DNA of 22,543 nucleotides from positions 1-22,543 of the forward strand of contig CBDUYD010000029.1 of NCBI GenBank assembly GCA_965371355.1, given 5' to 3'. A program made the position numbers and the translations under genes. Below the pieces are notes generated by a model. That model saw only the letters and a list, made by a program, of their open reading frames with translations, was not told the origin of the DNA and did not search any database. Position 1 is the stretch's first letter. Each line of letters begins with the position of its first letter. This stretch comes from JASJHI01 sp965371355. GTDB lineage: Bacteria > Actinomycetota > Acidimicrobiia > Acidimicrobiales > Ilumatobacteraceae. Positions 7,358 through 16,556 of this stretch are shown here, one piece after another.

Positions 7358-7404
7358 TCACCTCCATGAGAGCGTCCGAACGGACGAGCCGAGGGGGATT
7401 GGCC

Positions 7405-10400
7405 ATGAGGGGATCACGCGAATCGCGTACGCCGAGGAGACTGGCACTCAGCATCGTCGCCGCGCTCGTCGTCGCCGCCTGTTCATCCGGTGGTGATGGT
7501 GGGGGGACGTCCAGCCCGTCGACGACCGATGGCGGTTCGATCACGGTCAACCGACCGGTCGACGGCACCGGCATCTCGCCGGGCGGTGCTCCGGACGGCC
7601 AGGGAGAGGTGGTTCCGGTCGGTCTGCGGCTGAGCGAGGGCACACCCGCTCCCGCCGCACCGGTGACGGTCACGGAGGGAACCCCGCTGAGCGAGGCCGA
7701 AATCGCAGCGATCCTCGACCGGCTACCACCGTGGGAACTGCCGCCGGATGATCAGGCCGACTTCCGGCTGCCCGCGCAGACGCTCCCCCCGCCGCTCGTC
7801 GGCGAGACGATAGACGAGCCGTTCCCACCGTCGACCGGCGCCGGTCCACCGCCGACGCCCGATGATCTGCCACTCGACGTCGTCCGCTACCAGCCCGAGG
7901 GTGAGGTGCCACTCGCACCTTTCCTGAGCGTCACCTTCAACCAACCGATGGTGCCGCTCGGAACGCTCGACCAGCTCGACGCTGCCGACGTCCCCGTCGT
8001 GATGAGCCCCGAAATCCCCGGCCGCTGGCGCTGGATCGGCACCCGCACGCTGCGGTTCGAGGTCGAGCCCGACCTCACCGACCGCCTCCCGCAGGCCACC
8101 GACTACCGGATCGAGGTGCCCGCCGGAACGACGTCGGCCACCGGTCGGGCGCTCGCCGACGAGGTCGTCTGGCAGTTCTCCACGCCCGCACCGACGGTCG
8201 AGGCGCTCTCCCCGGTGAACGACTCGCTGCCCCTCGATCCTCTGTTCTTCGTCGCCTTCGACCAGGTGATCGACCCGGCGGCCGTACTGGCGACGATCTC
8301 GCTCGACGCCGACGGCGGGCGCTCGGTGCAGCTCGCCACCACCGACGAGATCGCCGCCGACACCGACGTCTCGAGGGATGTCGACCGCGCGCTGGACGGT
8401 CGCTGGATGGTGTTCCGGGCCGTCGACGCACTGCCGGTCGATACCGCCGTCACGATCGTGGTGGGCCCCGGGACGCCATCGCTCGAGGGGCCCCGCACGA
8501 CCGTCGACGAGCAGCGCTTCGAGGGTCGAACCCACGCCCCGCTCGAGATCGTCGAACACCGATGCGGCTGGGGCGACGAATGCGAGCCGCTGATGCCGTG
8601 GACGATCGAGTTCAACAACCCACTCGACGCGGCGACGGTCACCGCCGACACGATCGTCATCGATCCCGAGCTTCCCGGGGCCGTCGTCAACGTCGTCGGC
8701 AACAGCCTCACGATCGGCGGCGCCAGCTCGGGTCGCACCAGCTACGACGTCACCATCGAGTCCTCGATCGCCGACATCTTCGGACAGACGCTCGCCGAGT
8801 CGACCACGGTCACCTTCGACGTCGGATCGGCACGGCCTGCCCTGTACGGCTTCGACCGCCAGTTCATGACGCTCGACCCGACATCGTCCCGGGAAGGCGT
8901 CAGCGTCTACACGATCAACAACGATCGGCTGCGGGTGCGCGCCTGGGAGGTGCGACCCGACGACTACGCCGAGTACGTGGAGTACCTCGAGTCGCGGTGG
9001 TCCGACGTCGAGCCGCCCGAACCGGCGTGGCCGGTGCTCGTCGACACGATGATCGACGTCGAGACCGATGAGGACACGCTCGTCGAGACATTCATCGACC
9101 TCTCCGGGCCGATGGGCGAATCCGGAGGACAGCTCGTCGTGCGCGTCGAGCCCGAGCCGGCGATCGACCCCGAGGACGACGACTACTGGTCGAACCAGCC
9201 GTCGATCGCGTGGGTGCAGTCGACCTCTCTCGGCGTCGACGCGATCGTCTCCGATCACGAGCTGCTGATCTGGACGACCGACCTCGCGACCGGACGGCCG
9301 GTCGCCGACGTCGAGGTCGAACTGCTCGGACGCGACGACGCGGTCACCACCGACGCCGAGGGATTGGCCCGGGTCGACCTCGGTCCGGTCGGGGTACGTG
9401 GCCTCGTCGCCACGAGCGGCCTCGGTGACGACGATGTGGAGACGGCGATGCTGCCGTCGGGCTGGTTCGAGGGCTGGACCGCTCGGATGGGAGAGGACGA
9501 CGCCCGCTGGTACATCTTCGACGATCGCGGGATCTACCGACCCGGCGAGACCGTGCGCCTCACCGGCTGGATCCGGAACTTCAGCGCCGACGAGCGACAG
9601 CTCGCGTTCGTGTCCGACGATGCGGCCGTCTCGTATCGGGCATTCGACCCGCAGGGAAACGTGCTCGCAGAGGACGAGGTGTCGCTCAACGACCTCGGCG
9701 GATTCAACATCGCCTTCGACGTGCCCGAGGGTGCCAACCTCGGCTCGGCGTGGGCCGAAATCGAGCTGGTCGGCGACCCCTCGACACCGTTCGCCACGAC
9801 GGCACACGGGTACCGGATCGAAGAGTTCCGCACCCCCGAGTTCGAGGTCATCGCGCGCCACGAATCGCCAGGGCCGTACTACGCGGCGCGACCCACGACG
9901 GTCGCCGTCGACGCGCAGTACTTCGCCGGTGGGCCACTGCCCGACGCCGAGGTCGAGTGGGCGGTCACGAGTTCGACCACGACCTACGCACCGCCCGACC
10001 GCGACGACTTCACGTTCGGCGTGTGGCAGCCGTGGTGGTACGACTTCGGATACGTCGAGTTCGCCGGCAGGCCCGGGAACGAGTTCGGTGGCGGGCTTGC
10101 CGCCGAGCCCGACGTGGCGAGCGAGTGCTTCGACTGCGGTCCGGGCTTCGAGGAGCCGATCTTCGAGCAGTTCACCGGCCGGACCGACGCCGACGGCAGC
10201 CACTACCTGCAGATCGATCTCGAGGGGCCCGAACCCGACCAGCCGACGACCGTCACCGCCGAGGCGACCGTGTTCGACGTCAACCGCCAGGCGTGGTCCT
10301 CGCGCACCGACGTGCTCGTGCACGCATCTGAGTACTACGTCGGTCTCCGCAGCGACTCGACGTTCGTCGAGAAGGGGACCCCGCTCGACATCGAGGCGAT

Positions 10401-13400
10401 CGTCACCGACGTCGACGGTGCTGCGGTGCCGGGCCGCGAGATAACCATCGAGTCGGGCCGCCTCGAGTGGACGTTCGCCGACGGCGTGTGGACAGAGGCG
10501 CCGACCGACGTCGAGACGTGCACCGTGCAGTCGGCGGCGGGCGATGCGGTGACCTGCACCTTCGCCACGCCGATCGGCGGCACATATCAGATCGAGGCGG
10601 TCGTCCACGACGACGCGGGCCGCAGCAGCCGCACCGTGTTCACTCGCTGGGTGAGCGGCGGCGGCGTCCGACCCGACCGCAACGTCGAGCACGAGCAGGT
10701 CACGATCATCCCCGATGCCGAGACGTACGCCCCCGGCGACACCGCCGAACTCCTGGTCAGCGCTCCGTTCGGCCCAGCATCCGGCCTGATGACCATCACG
10801 CGCGGCGGCATCGAGTCGAGCGAGACGTTCGACGCACCCGACGGTTCGGCGATCGTGCGGGTTCCGATCGAGGATGCGGACATCCCGAATCTCGGTGTAC
10901 AGATCGACATGACCGGCTCCGCCGAACGCATCGCCGACGACGGATCGCCGCTCCCCGACGCGCCGCGACGTCCCGCTTTCGCCAACGGACGGATCGACAT
11001 CTCCATCCCGCCGGTGGCGCGCACCCTCACCGTGACGGCGACACCGGCCACGGGATCGCTCGAGCCGGGCGCCGACACGTCGGTGACGATCGAGGTCACC
11101 GACGCCGCGTCGGCCCCCGTCGCCGGCGCCGACGTTGCGGTCGTCGTCGTCGACGAGGCCGTGCTGTCGCTCACGGGTTACGAGCTCACCGATCCGCTCG
11201 ACGCGTTCTACCGGCCGATCCAGAGCGAGATCTTCGGCGAGTACATCCGCTCGACGATCGTCCTCGACCGTCCCGATCGCCTCGATCAATCCGGGGACGA
11301 GGCCGGCGGCGCAGATGCGGATCTCGGTGCTCCGGTGAGCACGGACGCCGCCTCCGAGTCGTTGGCCGTCGAGGACGCCGAGGCGCCCGCCGACGCTCGC
11401 GCCGGTGACGGAGCTCCACCGATCGCGGTTCGCACCGACTTCGAGCCGCTCGCGGTCTACGCCCCCTCCGAGTCGACCGGAGCGGACGGAATGGTGACGA
11501 TCGACGTCCCGCTGCCCGACAACCTCACCCGATACCGCGTGATGGCGGTGGCGGTCGACGGTGTCGATCGGTTCGGGACGGGTGAGTCGACGATCACCGC
11601 CCGGCTGCCGCTGATGGTGCGGCCGTCCGCTCCACGATTCCTCAACTTCGGCGATCAGCTCGAACTTCCGATCGTCGTGCAGAACCAGACCGGCTCACCG
11701 ATCGAGGTCGACATCGCCCTCGAGACCGCCAACCTCACGCTCACCGAAGCAGCCGGTCGCCGTGTCTCGGTACCGGCCAACGATCGTGTCGAGGTGCGCT
11801 TCGCCGCTTCGGCCGACCGGGCGGGCACGGCCAGATTCAGGGTGGCCGGGGTCAGCGGCGACGACGCCGACTCCGCCGAGGTCCAACTCCCCGTCTACAC
11901 GCCGGCGACGACCGAGGCCTTCGCCACATACGGCGTGCTCGATGCGGGCGCGGTCGCGCAACCCGTGCTCGCCCCCGGCGACGTGTGGCCGCAGTTCGGC
12001 GGGCTCGAGATCAACACGTCGTCGACCGCGCTCCAGACGCTGACCGACGCCCTTCTCTACCTCACCGACTACCGATACGAGAATGCCGATGGCCTCGCCT
12101 CGCGCATCATCGCGGTCGCCGCGTTGCGCGACGTGCTCGAAGCATTCGACGCCGCCGACCTGCCGAGTCCCGCCGAGATCGACGCGGCGATGCGGCGCGA
12201 CATCGACCGGCTCGTCGCCCTCCAGAACGACGACGGCGGCTGGCCGACCTGGCGCCGCGGCGAGCCCTCCCAACCGTTCGCATCGGTGAGCTCCGCGCAC
12301 GCCCTCGTGTCGGCCGGACTCGAGGGCTACGCCGTCCCCGACTCGGCACTCGACGCCGCGCTCGTCTACCTCGGCGACATCGAGGACCACATCCCCGACC
12401 ACTACGGCGAGCGGGTCAGCGACACGCTGTCGGCGTACGCGCTCCACGTGCGCAACCTGGCGGGCGATCGCGACGCCTCGAAGGCTCAGGCCCTGTACGA
12501 CCGCGCCGGCGACGACCTCGGGCTCGACGCGCTGGCGTGGCTGTGGCCGGTGCTCGACGATGCCTCGGCCGGGGCCGAGATCGAACGGACCTTCCTCGAT
12601 CGGGCCGTCGAGACCGCCGGCGCGGCCACGTTCGCGGTCGACTACGGCGAAGATGCCTACCTGATCGCGTACTCCGACCGCCGCACCGACGGGATCATCC
12701 TCGACGCGCTGATCTCCGAACGCCCCGACAGCGATCTGATCCCGAAGGTCGTCGCCGGCCTGCTCGGCAACCAGGTGAAGGGCCGCTGGAACAACGTCTA
12801 CGAGAACAGCTTCATCCTCCTCGCGATGAACGACTACTTCGACACGTTCGAGGCGCTCACCCCCGACTTCGTCGCCCGCGTGTGGCTCGGCGACACCTAC
12901 GCGGCCGAGCACGAGTTCCGGGGTCGCACCACCGATCGCGCGACCACCCTGGTGCCGATGGCGACGCTGATCGAGTCGAGCGATGGCGCCCAACAGGATC
13001 TGATCGTCGCCAAGAACGGCGAGGGGCGGCTCTACTACCGCCTCGGCACGAAGTACGCGCCGACCGACCTCGACCTCGATCCCCGCGACGAAGGGTTCGT
13101 CGTCGATCGCGTCTACGAAGCGGTCGACAATCCCGACGACGTCGTGCTCGGCGACGACGGTGTGTGGACGATCCGCCCGGGGGCGACCGTGCGGGTGAGG
13201 CTGACGATGGTCGCCGACGCGCGGCGAACGAACATCGCGCTGATCGATCCGCTCCCCGCCGGACTCGAACCGCTCAACTCCGCGCTCGATGTCTCCCTCA
13301 CGCCTCGTCCCGACGATGCCGAGGCGGGGGCCGACGCGTACTGGTGCTGGTGTTGGCAGTGGTACGACCACGTCAACCTCCGCGACGACCGGGCCGAGGC

Positions 13401-13557
13401 GTTCGCCGCCTCACTCGGTGCCGGGGTGTACGAGTACACCTACGAGGCCAGGGCGACCACCCCGGGCGAATTCGTCGTCCCGCCCGCCCGTGCAGAGGAG
13501 ATCTACGCCCCCGAGGTCTTCGGCCGCTCCTCCTCCACCCGCGTCATCATCCGCTGA
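7405..13557 (+). CDS. giant alpha-2-macroglobulin family lipoprotein without a thioester
   Basis: A 2050-residue bacterial alpha-2-macroglobulin, an envelope protein thought to trap attacking proteases. The N-terminus is a lipoprotein signal with lipobox VAAC and lipid-bearing Cys26, then a Gly/Ser/Pro-rich spacer. Ig-like and MG domains follow (FNQPMVPLG, FDDRGIYRPGETVRLTGW near 705-722). A bait-like acidic stretch lies at about 1293-1337, just before AVRTDFEPLAVYAP. The conserved LPDNLTRYRVMAVAVDG starts near 1370. The alpha/alpha thioester-type domain covers about 1550-1830. Where family members have GCxEQ this protein reads YRYENADGLASR (1556-1567), so the thioester Cys and Gln are absent. 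The C-terminus has the usual ATTPGEFVVPPARAEEIYAPEVFGR. The start at 7405 has GAGGGGGA (7391-7398); an in-frame ATG at 7366 is less likely. No pbpC gene is adjacent, unlike type I systems. Confidence 0.92.
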   Translation: MRGSRESRTPRRLALSIVAALVVAACSSGGDGGGTSSPSTTDGGSITVNRPVDGTGISPGGAPDGQGEVVPVGLRLSEGTPAPAAPVTVTEGTPLSEAEIAAILDRLPPWELPPDDQADFRLPAQTLPPPLVGETIDEPFPPSTGAGPPPTPDDLPLDVVRYQPEGEVPLAPFLSVTFNQPMVPLGTLDQLDAADVPVVMSPEIPGRWRWIGTRTLRFEVEPDLTDRLPQATDYRIEVPAGTTSATGRALADEVVWQFSTPAPTVEALSPVNDSLPLDPLFFVAFDQVIDPAAVLATISLDADGGRSVQLATTDEIAADTDVSRDVDRALDGRWMVFRAVDALPVDTAVTIVVGPGTPSLEGPRTTVDEQRFEGRTHAPLEIVEHRCGWGDECEPLMPWTIEFNNPLDAATVTADTIVIDPELPGAVVNVVGNSLTIGGASSGRTSYDVTIESSIADIFGQTLAESTTVTFDVGSARPALYGFDRQFMTLDPTSSREGVSVYTINNDRLRVRAWEVRPDDYAEYVEYLESRWSDVEPPEPAWPVLVDTMIDVETDEDTLVETFIDLSGPMGESGGQLVVRVEPEPAIDPEDDDYWSNQPSIAWVQSTSLGVDAIVSDHELLIWTTDLATGRPVADVEVELLGRDDAVTTDAEGLARVDLGPVGVRGLVATSGLGDDDVETAMLPSGWFEGWTARMGEDDARWYIFDDRGIYRPGETVRLTGWIRNFSADERQLAFVSDDAAVSYRAFDPQGNVLAEDEVSLNDLGGFNIAFDVPEGANLGSAWAEIELVGDPSTPFATTAHGYRIEEFRTPEFEVIARHESPGPYYAARPTTVAVDAQYFAGGPLPDAEVEWAVTSSTTTYAPPDRDDFTFGVWQPWWYDFGYVEFAGRPGNEFGGGLAAEPDVASECFDCGPGFEEPIFEQFTGRTDADGSHYLQIDLEGPEPDQPTTVTAEATVFDVNRQAWSSRTDVLVHASEYYVGLRSDSTFVEKGTPLDIEAIVTDVDGAAVPGREITIESGRLEWTFADGVWTEAPTDVETCTVQSAAGDAVTCTFATPIGGTYQIEAVVHDDAGRSSRTVFTRWVSGGGVRPDRNVEHEQVTIIPDAETYAPGDTAELLVSAPFGPASGLMTITRGGIESSETFDAPDGSAIVRVPIEDADIPNLGVQIDMTGSAERIADDGSPLPDAPRRPAFANGRIDISIPPVARTLTVTATPATGSLEPGADTSVTIEVTDAASAPVAGADVAVVVVDEAVLSLTGYELTDPLDAFYRPIQSEIFGEYIRSTIVLDRPDRLDQSGDEAGGADADLGAPVSTDAASESLAVEDAEAPADARAGDGAPPIAVRTDFEPLAVYAPSESTGADGMVTIDVPLPDNLTRYRVMAVAVDGVDRFGTGESTITARLPLMVRPSAPRFLNFGDQLELPIVVQNQTGSPIEVDIALETANLTLTEAAGRRVSVPANDRVEVRFAASADRAGTARFRVAGVSGDDADSAEVQLPVYTPATTEAFATYGVLDAGAVAQPVLAPGDVWPQFGGLEINTSSTALQTLTDALLYLTDYRYENADGLASRIIAVAALRDVLEAFDAADLPSPAEIDAAMRRDIDRLVALQNDDGGWPTWRRGEPSQPFASVSSAHALVSAGLEGYAVPDSALDAALVYLGDIEDHIPDHYGERVSDTLSAYALHVRNLAGDRDASKAQALYDRAGDDLGLDALAWLWPVLDDASAGAEIERTFLDRAVETAGAATFAVDYGEDAYLIAYSDRRTDGIILDALISERPDSDLIPKVVAGLLGNQVKGRWNNVYENSFILLAMNDYFDTFEALTPDFVARVWLGDTYAAEHEFRGRTTDRATTLVPMATLIESSDGAQQDLIVAKNGEGRLYYRLGTKYAPTDLDLDPRDEGFVVDRVYEAVDNPDDVVLGDDGVWTIRPGATVRVRLTMVADARRTNIALIDPLPAGLEPLNSALDVSLTPRPDDAEAGADAYWCWCWQWYDHVNLRDDRAEAFAASLGAGVYEYTYEARATTPGEFVVPPARAEEIYAPEVFGRSSSTRVIIR

Positions 13558-13575
13558 GCCCGGGGACCACCACAC

Positions 13576-13708
13576 CCATTCTGTGTACGGATCTTCCCGC
13601 TGAGCGCGATCCTGCGTACATGTTTCGGGGGCGGTGGACGCCCTCGCCCGTTCTGTGTGCGAATCTTCCCGCTCAGCGCGATCCTGCGTACAAGTTTCGG
13701 GTGGGGGC
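13576..13708 (+). repeat. two tandem intergenic repeat copies (A, B)
   Basis: Copy A (about 13576-13636) and copy B (about 13648-13708) have a 72-bp period. They align gaplessly over 54-55 bp: CC(A/G)TTCTGTGT, ATCTTCCCGCT, AGCGCGATCCTGCGTACA, TTTCGGG. Each has an imperfect palindrome (GGATC against GATCC, and TAC against GTA). They occupy the space between the macroglobulin stop and nagA. The G-rich end of copy B (GGGTGGGGG, 13699-13707) appears to serve as the nagA ribosome binding site. A third copy lies at 16557-16609 in opposite orientation. Confidence 0.85.
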
Positions 13709-13713
13709 CTAGC

Positions 13714-14850
13714 GTGACAGCCACCGTGACAGCCACAATCCTCACCGCACGGCGTGTCATCTCCGCCGACGGGATCCGCAGCGACTGCGCCGTGACGATC
13801 GACGATGGCACGATCACCGCGATCGGCACGTCCGTGGACGAACCCGAGCACGAGCTGCTCGCCGCCGGCTTGATCGACATCCAGGTCAACGGTCACAGCG
13901 ATGTAGACGTCGCCACGATGGCCGAATCGCAGTGGCCGCGGATGAGGCAGATGGTGGCCGACCAAGGCGTCACGACGTGGTTCCCGACACTCGTCACGAG
14001 CCGCCGCGAGCACTACGCCGAACGACTTGAGCACTTGACGCGTTTCGCCGGCGATCCCACGCCCGATCCCACGGTCGGCCCGGACATCGGTGGCGTCCAC
14101 CTCGAGGGTCCGTACCTCGGCGAGCGGCACGGTGCCCACCGGGGTGTTCCCGGCGGCGAGATCGACCTCGCCTGGCTTGAGACGCTGCCGGAGATCGTGA
14201 AGATCATGACGTTGGGACCCGAGCTTCCCAATGCGGTCGAGGCGACACGGCTGCTCGTCGAGCGCGGCGTGGTCGTGGCGCTCGGCCACACCGCGGCGAC
14301 CTACGATCAGGTCACGGCGTGCGTCGATGGCGGCGCGACGCTGTTCACACACTGCTTCAACGCGACAGGCCCCCTACACCATCGCGAGCCGGGCGCCGTC
14401 GGTGCCGCGCTGAGCGACGACCGGCTGGCGATCTCGCTGATCGCCGACAACGTCCACGTCCACCCCGCGGTCGTTCGCCTCGCCGCGCGCTGCAAGCCCT
14501 CCGACAAGACGATCCTCGTCACCGACGCTGTCGGATGGCGGTCGCGACGGCTCGGCGACGAACGCATCGAGGTGCGCGACGGCGGGCCGAGGCTGACCGA
14601 CGGGACCCTCGCCGGAAGCAACCTCACGATGGATCAAGCCGTGCGCAATGCGGCCTACGACGCGGAACTCGGACTCGAGTTCGCGGTGCGTGCCGCGACG
14701 TCGAACCCGGCCGCCCTGCTCGGCCTCGACGACCGTGGCACCGTCGCCGTCGGGCGCCGCGCCGACATCGTCGCGCTGGACGCCGAAGGTCGGCTGACAG
14801 ACACCTGGATCGCGGGACGCCCCGTGGGGCCATTCAGCGACCCGAGGTGA
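13714..14850 (+). CDS. nagA: N-acetylglucosamine-6-phosphate deacetylase
   Basis: An amidohydrolase of 378 residues that removes acetate from GlcNAc-6-phosphate in amino-sugar and cell-wall recycling. Family motifs include GLIDIQVNG, VHLEGPY with metal ligand Glu131, LGHTAATYDQ with His192, FTHCFNATGPLHHREPG with His213, LIADNVHVHPAVVRLA, and LVTDAV with likely catalytic Asp271. GSNLTMDQAVRNA and NPAALLGLDDRGTVAVGRRADIV close the fold. The GTG start at 13714 has GGGGG 6 nt upstream; a second in-frame GTG lies 12 bp later. No nagB is adjacent. The next gene, an acyl-CoA synthetase, starts 34 bp downstream but seems to have its own promoter. Confidence 0.9.
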   Translation: MTATVTATILTARRVISADGIRSDCAVTIDDGTITAIGTSVDEPEHELLAAGLIDIQVNGHSDVDVATMAESQWPRMRQMVADQGVTTWFPTLVTSRREHYAERLEHLTRFAGDPTPDPTVGPDIGGVHLEGPYLGERHGAHRGVPGGEIDLAWLETLPEIVKIMTLGPELPNAVEATRLLVERGVVVALGHTAATYDQVTACVDGGATLFTHCFNATGPLHHREPGAVGAALSDDRLAISLIADNVHVHPAVVRLAARCKPSDKTILVTDAVGWRSRRLGDERIEVRDGGPRLTDGTLAGSNLTMDQAVRNAAYDAELGLEFAVRAATSNPAALLGLDDRGTVAVGRRADIVALDAEGRLTDTWIAGRPVGPFSDPR

Positions 14851-14870
14851 TCGCGCGGACGGCACTCATC

Positions 14871-14876
14871 TATCAT
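14871..14876 (+). promoter_or_regulatory. -10 box TATCAT for a near-leaderless transcript
   Basis: TATCAT ends 8 nt before the ATG at 14885, and there is no Shine-Dalgarno sequence. With usual spacing transcription would begin 1-3 nt before the start codon. No clear -35 is visible. Confidence 0.45.
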
Positions 14877-14884
14877 CCGCCGCC

Positions 14885-16555
14885 ATGGAGATGCACCTCG
14901 CAACCATCTGGGAGTCGATCGCCGACGCGGTCGGTGACGTGCCCGCCATCACCAATGGTGGCACCACGCGCACGTGGGCCGAATTCGACGATCGGGCGGC
15001 GCGGCTGGCATCGGCCTACACGGCGGCCGGCGTCGGACCCGATTCGAAGGTCGCCCTCTACCTCTACAACTCCAACGAGTACCAGGAGGCGCAGTACGGC
15101 GTATTCAAGATGCGCGGCGTGCCGATCAACGTCAACTACAGGTATCTCGACGAGGAGTTGCGCTATCTGCTCGACAACTCCGACGCCGAGGCGATCATCT
15201 TCCACACCTCACTGGGTGATCGCGTCGCCCGGGTCGTCGACCAGCTCCCGAAGGTGAAGCTGCTGATCGCGGTCGACGACGGGCCGCCCGCCGCCGATGC
15301 CGACGACGCGAACGATGACGCCCGAGTTCCCGGCGCGCAGGCCTTCGAGGAGGTGGTGTCCTCCCACGACCCGATGGGGCGGATCACCCGCCACGAGGAC
15401 GACATCTACATGCTCTACACCGGCGGCACCACAGGGATGCCCAAGGGTGTGATGTACGCGTTCGGCGGCTTCACCGGGGGGCTGATGGAAGCCGGATTCC
15501 CCCTCGCCGGTCTCACGCCGCCCGACGACGCCGCGGATATCGCTCCGCTGGTCGCCGGACTCGTCGAGGACGGTCGCCAGCCGATCTCGATCCCCTGTGC
15601 CCCGCTGATGCACGGCACCGGCTTGTGGCTCGGCGCGTTCATCCCACAGCTCACCGGTGGCCACGTCGTGACGCTGACCAACCGCAGCCTCGACCCGCAC
15701 GAGGTGCTCGACACCGTCGAGCGTCATCGTGCGACATCGCTCACGATCGTCGGTGACACCGTCGCGAAGATGTTGATCCGTGCGCTCGACGAGGGCAAGC
15801 CCGACGGGTCGGCCTACGACACCTCGTCGCTCGGTGGAATCGTCTCGTCCGGCGTGATGTGGACCAACGAGGTCAAGCAACAGCTGATCGATCGGATCGA
15901 GCAGGTGATGCTGCTCGACGTGATGGGGTCGTCGGAGGGTGCGATGGGCGCCAAGGTCACGATGAAGGGGCTGTCGGCCGACACGGCGAAGTTCGATCAG
16001 GCACCGACCACCAAGGTCTTCAACGAACTCGATCACGAGGTCGAACCCGGCTCGGGCGAGATCGGCATGGTCGCCGCCGGCGGCAACGTCCCCATCGGCT
16101 ACTACAAGGACGACGAGAAGTCGGCAAGCACGTTCCGCGTGATCGACGGCAAGCGCTATTCCTTCCCCGGCGACCTCGCGCAGGTCGCCGCCGACGGCAC
16201 ACTGATCCTGCTCGGGCGCGGCAGCCAGGTGATCAACACCGGAGGCGAGAAGGTCTATCCGGAGGAGGTCGAAGAATCGGTCAAGCGCGTCGACGCCGTC
16301 GTCGACTGCCTGGTCGTCGGTGTCGACGACGAGAGGTTCGGCCAGGCGGTGACCGCCGTCGTATCGCTCGCCGATGGTACCGAGGTGACCGATACGACCG
16401 AGGCGGAGATCATCGCCTCGGTCAAGAGCGACCTGGCGGGGTTCAAGGCCCCCAAGTGGGTCGTCTTCGTCCCCCGTGTCCCCCGCGCCCCCAACGGCAA
16501 GGCCGACTACAAGTCCGCCCGCCAGTTCGCCACCGACTCCACGACCTCGAACTAG
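14885..16555 (+). CDS. acyl-CoA synthetase (FadD19/FadD17-like, ANL superfamily)
   Basis: An AMP-forming acyl-CoA ligase of 556 residues. The phosphate-binding loop YTGGTTGMPKG is at residues 178-188. The hinge region YYKDDEKSASTFRVIDGKRY continues into FPGDLAQVAADGTLILLGRG, then INTGGEKVYPEEVEESVK. The C-terminal catalytic lysine is Lys539 in PNGKADY. The order and wording (LYNSNEYQEAQYGVFKMRGV, then PINVNYRYLDEELRYLLDNSDAEAIIF) resemble actinobacterial FadD19/FadD17 enzymes, which activate sterol side chains or fatty acids; the exact substrate is not shown. The start is ATG 14885, with an alternative ATG two codons later. The stop is followed at once by a palindromic repeat. Confidence 0.9.
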   Translation: MEMHLATIWESIADAVGDVPAITNGGTTRTWAEFDDRAARLASAYTAAGVGPDSKVALYLYNSNEYQEAQYGVFKMRGVPINVNYRYLDEELRYLLDNSDAEAIIFHTSLGDRVARVVDQLPKVKLLIAVDDGPPAADADDANDDARVPGAQAFEEVVSSHDPMGRITRHEDDIYMLYTGGTTGMPKGVMYAFGGFTGGLMEAGFPLAGLTPPDDAADIAPLVAGLVEDGRQPISIPCAPLMHGTGLWLGAFIPQLTGGHVVTLTNRSLDPHEVLDTVERHRATSLTIVGDTVAKMLIRALDEGKPDGSAYDTSSLGGIVSSGVMWTNEVKQQLIDRIEQVMLLDVMGSSEGAMGAKVTMKGLSADTAKFDQAPTTKVFNELDHEVEPGSGEIGMVAAGGNVPIGYYKDDEKSASTFRVIDGKRYSFPGDLAQVAADGTLILLGRGSQVINTGGEKVYPEEVEESVKRVDAVVDCLVVGVDDERFGQAVTAVVSLADGTEVTDTTEAEIIASVKSDLAGFKAPKWVVFVPRVPRAPNGKADYKSARQFATDSTTSN

Positions 16556-16556
16556 C

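Noticed and set aside
7723..11289. 1188-residue minus-strand open frame
   Set aside because: It is antisense to the macroglobulin gene and has no recognisable domain; long antisense frames are expected at this GC content.
11695..13371. 558-residue minus-strand open frame
   Set aside because: Also antisense to the macroglobulin gene, with low-complexity Arg/Val/Gly/Asp composition and no motif.
11985..13712. 575-residue plus-strand frame overlapping the macroglobulin end and running into the repeats
   Set aside because: Arg/Pro-rich shadow of the macroglobulin frame. Its tail translates the two tandem repeats, which explains the repeated peptide.
13558..13713. Possible CRISPR-like array because of tandem repeats
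   Set aside because: Only two imperfect copies with repeat-like spacers and internal dyads; similar copies occur elsewhere singly, so it is an intergenic repeat element.
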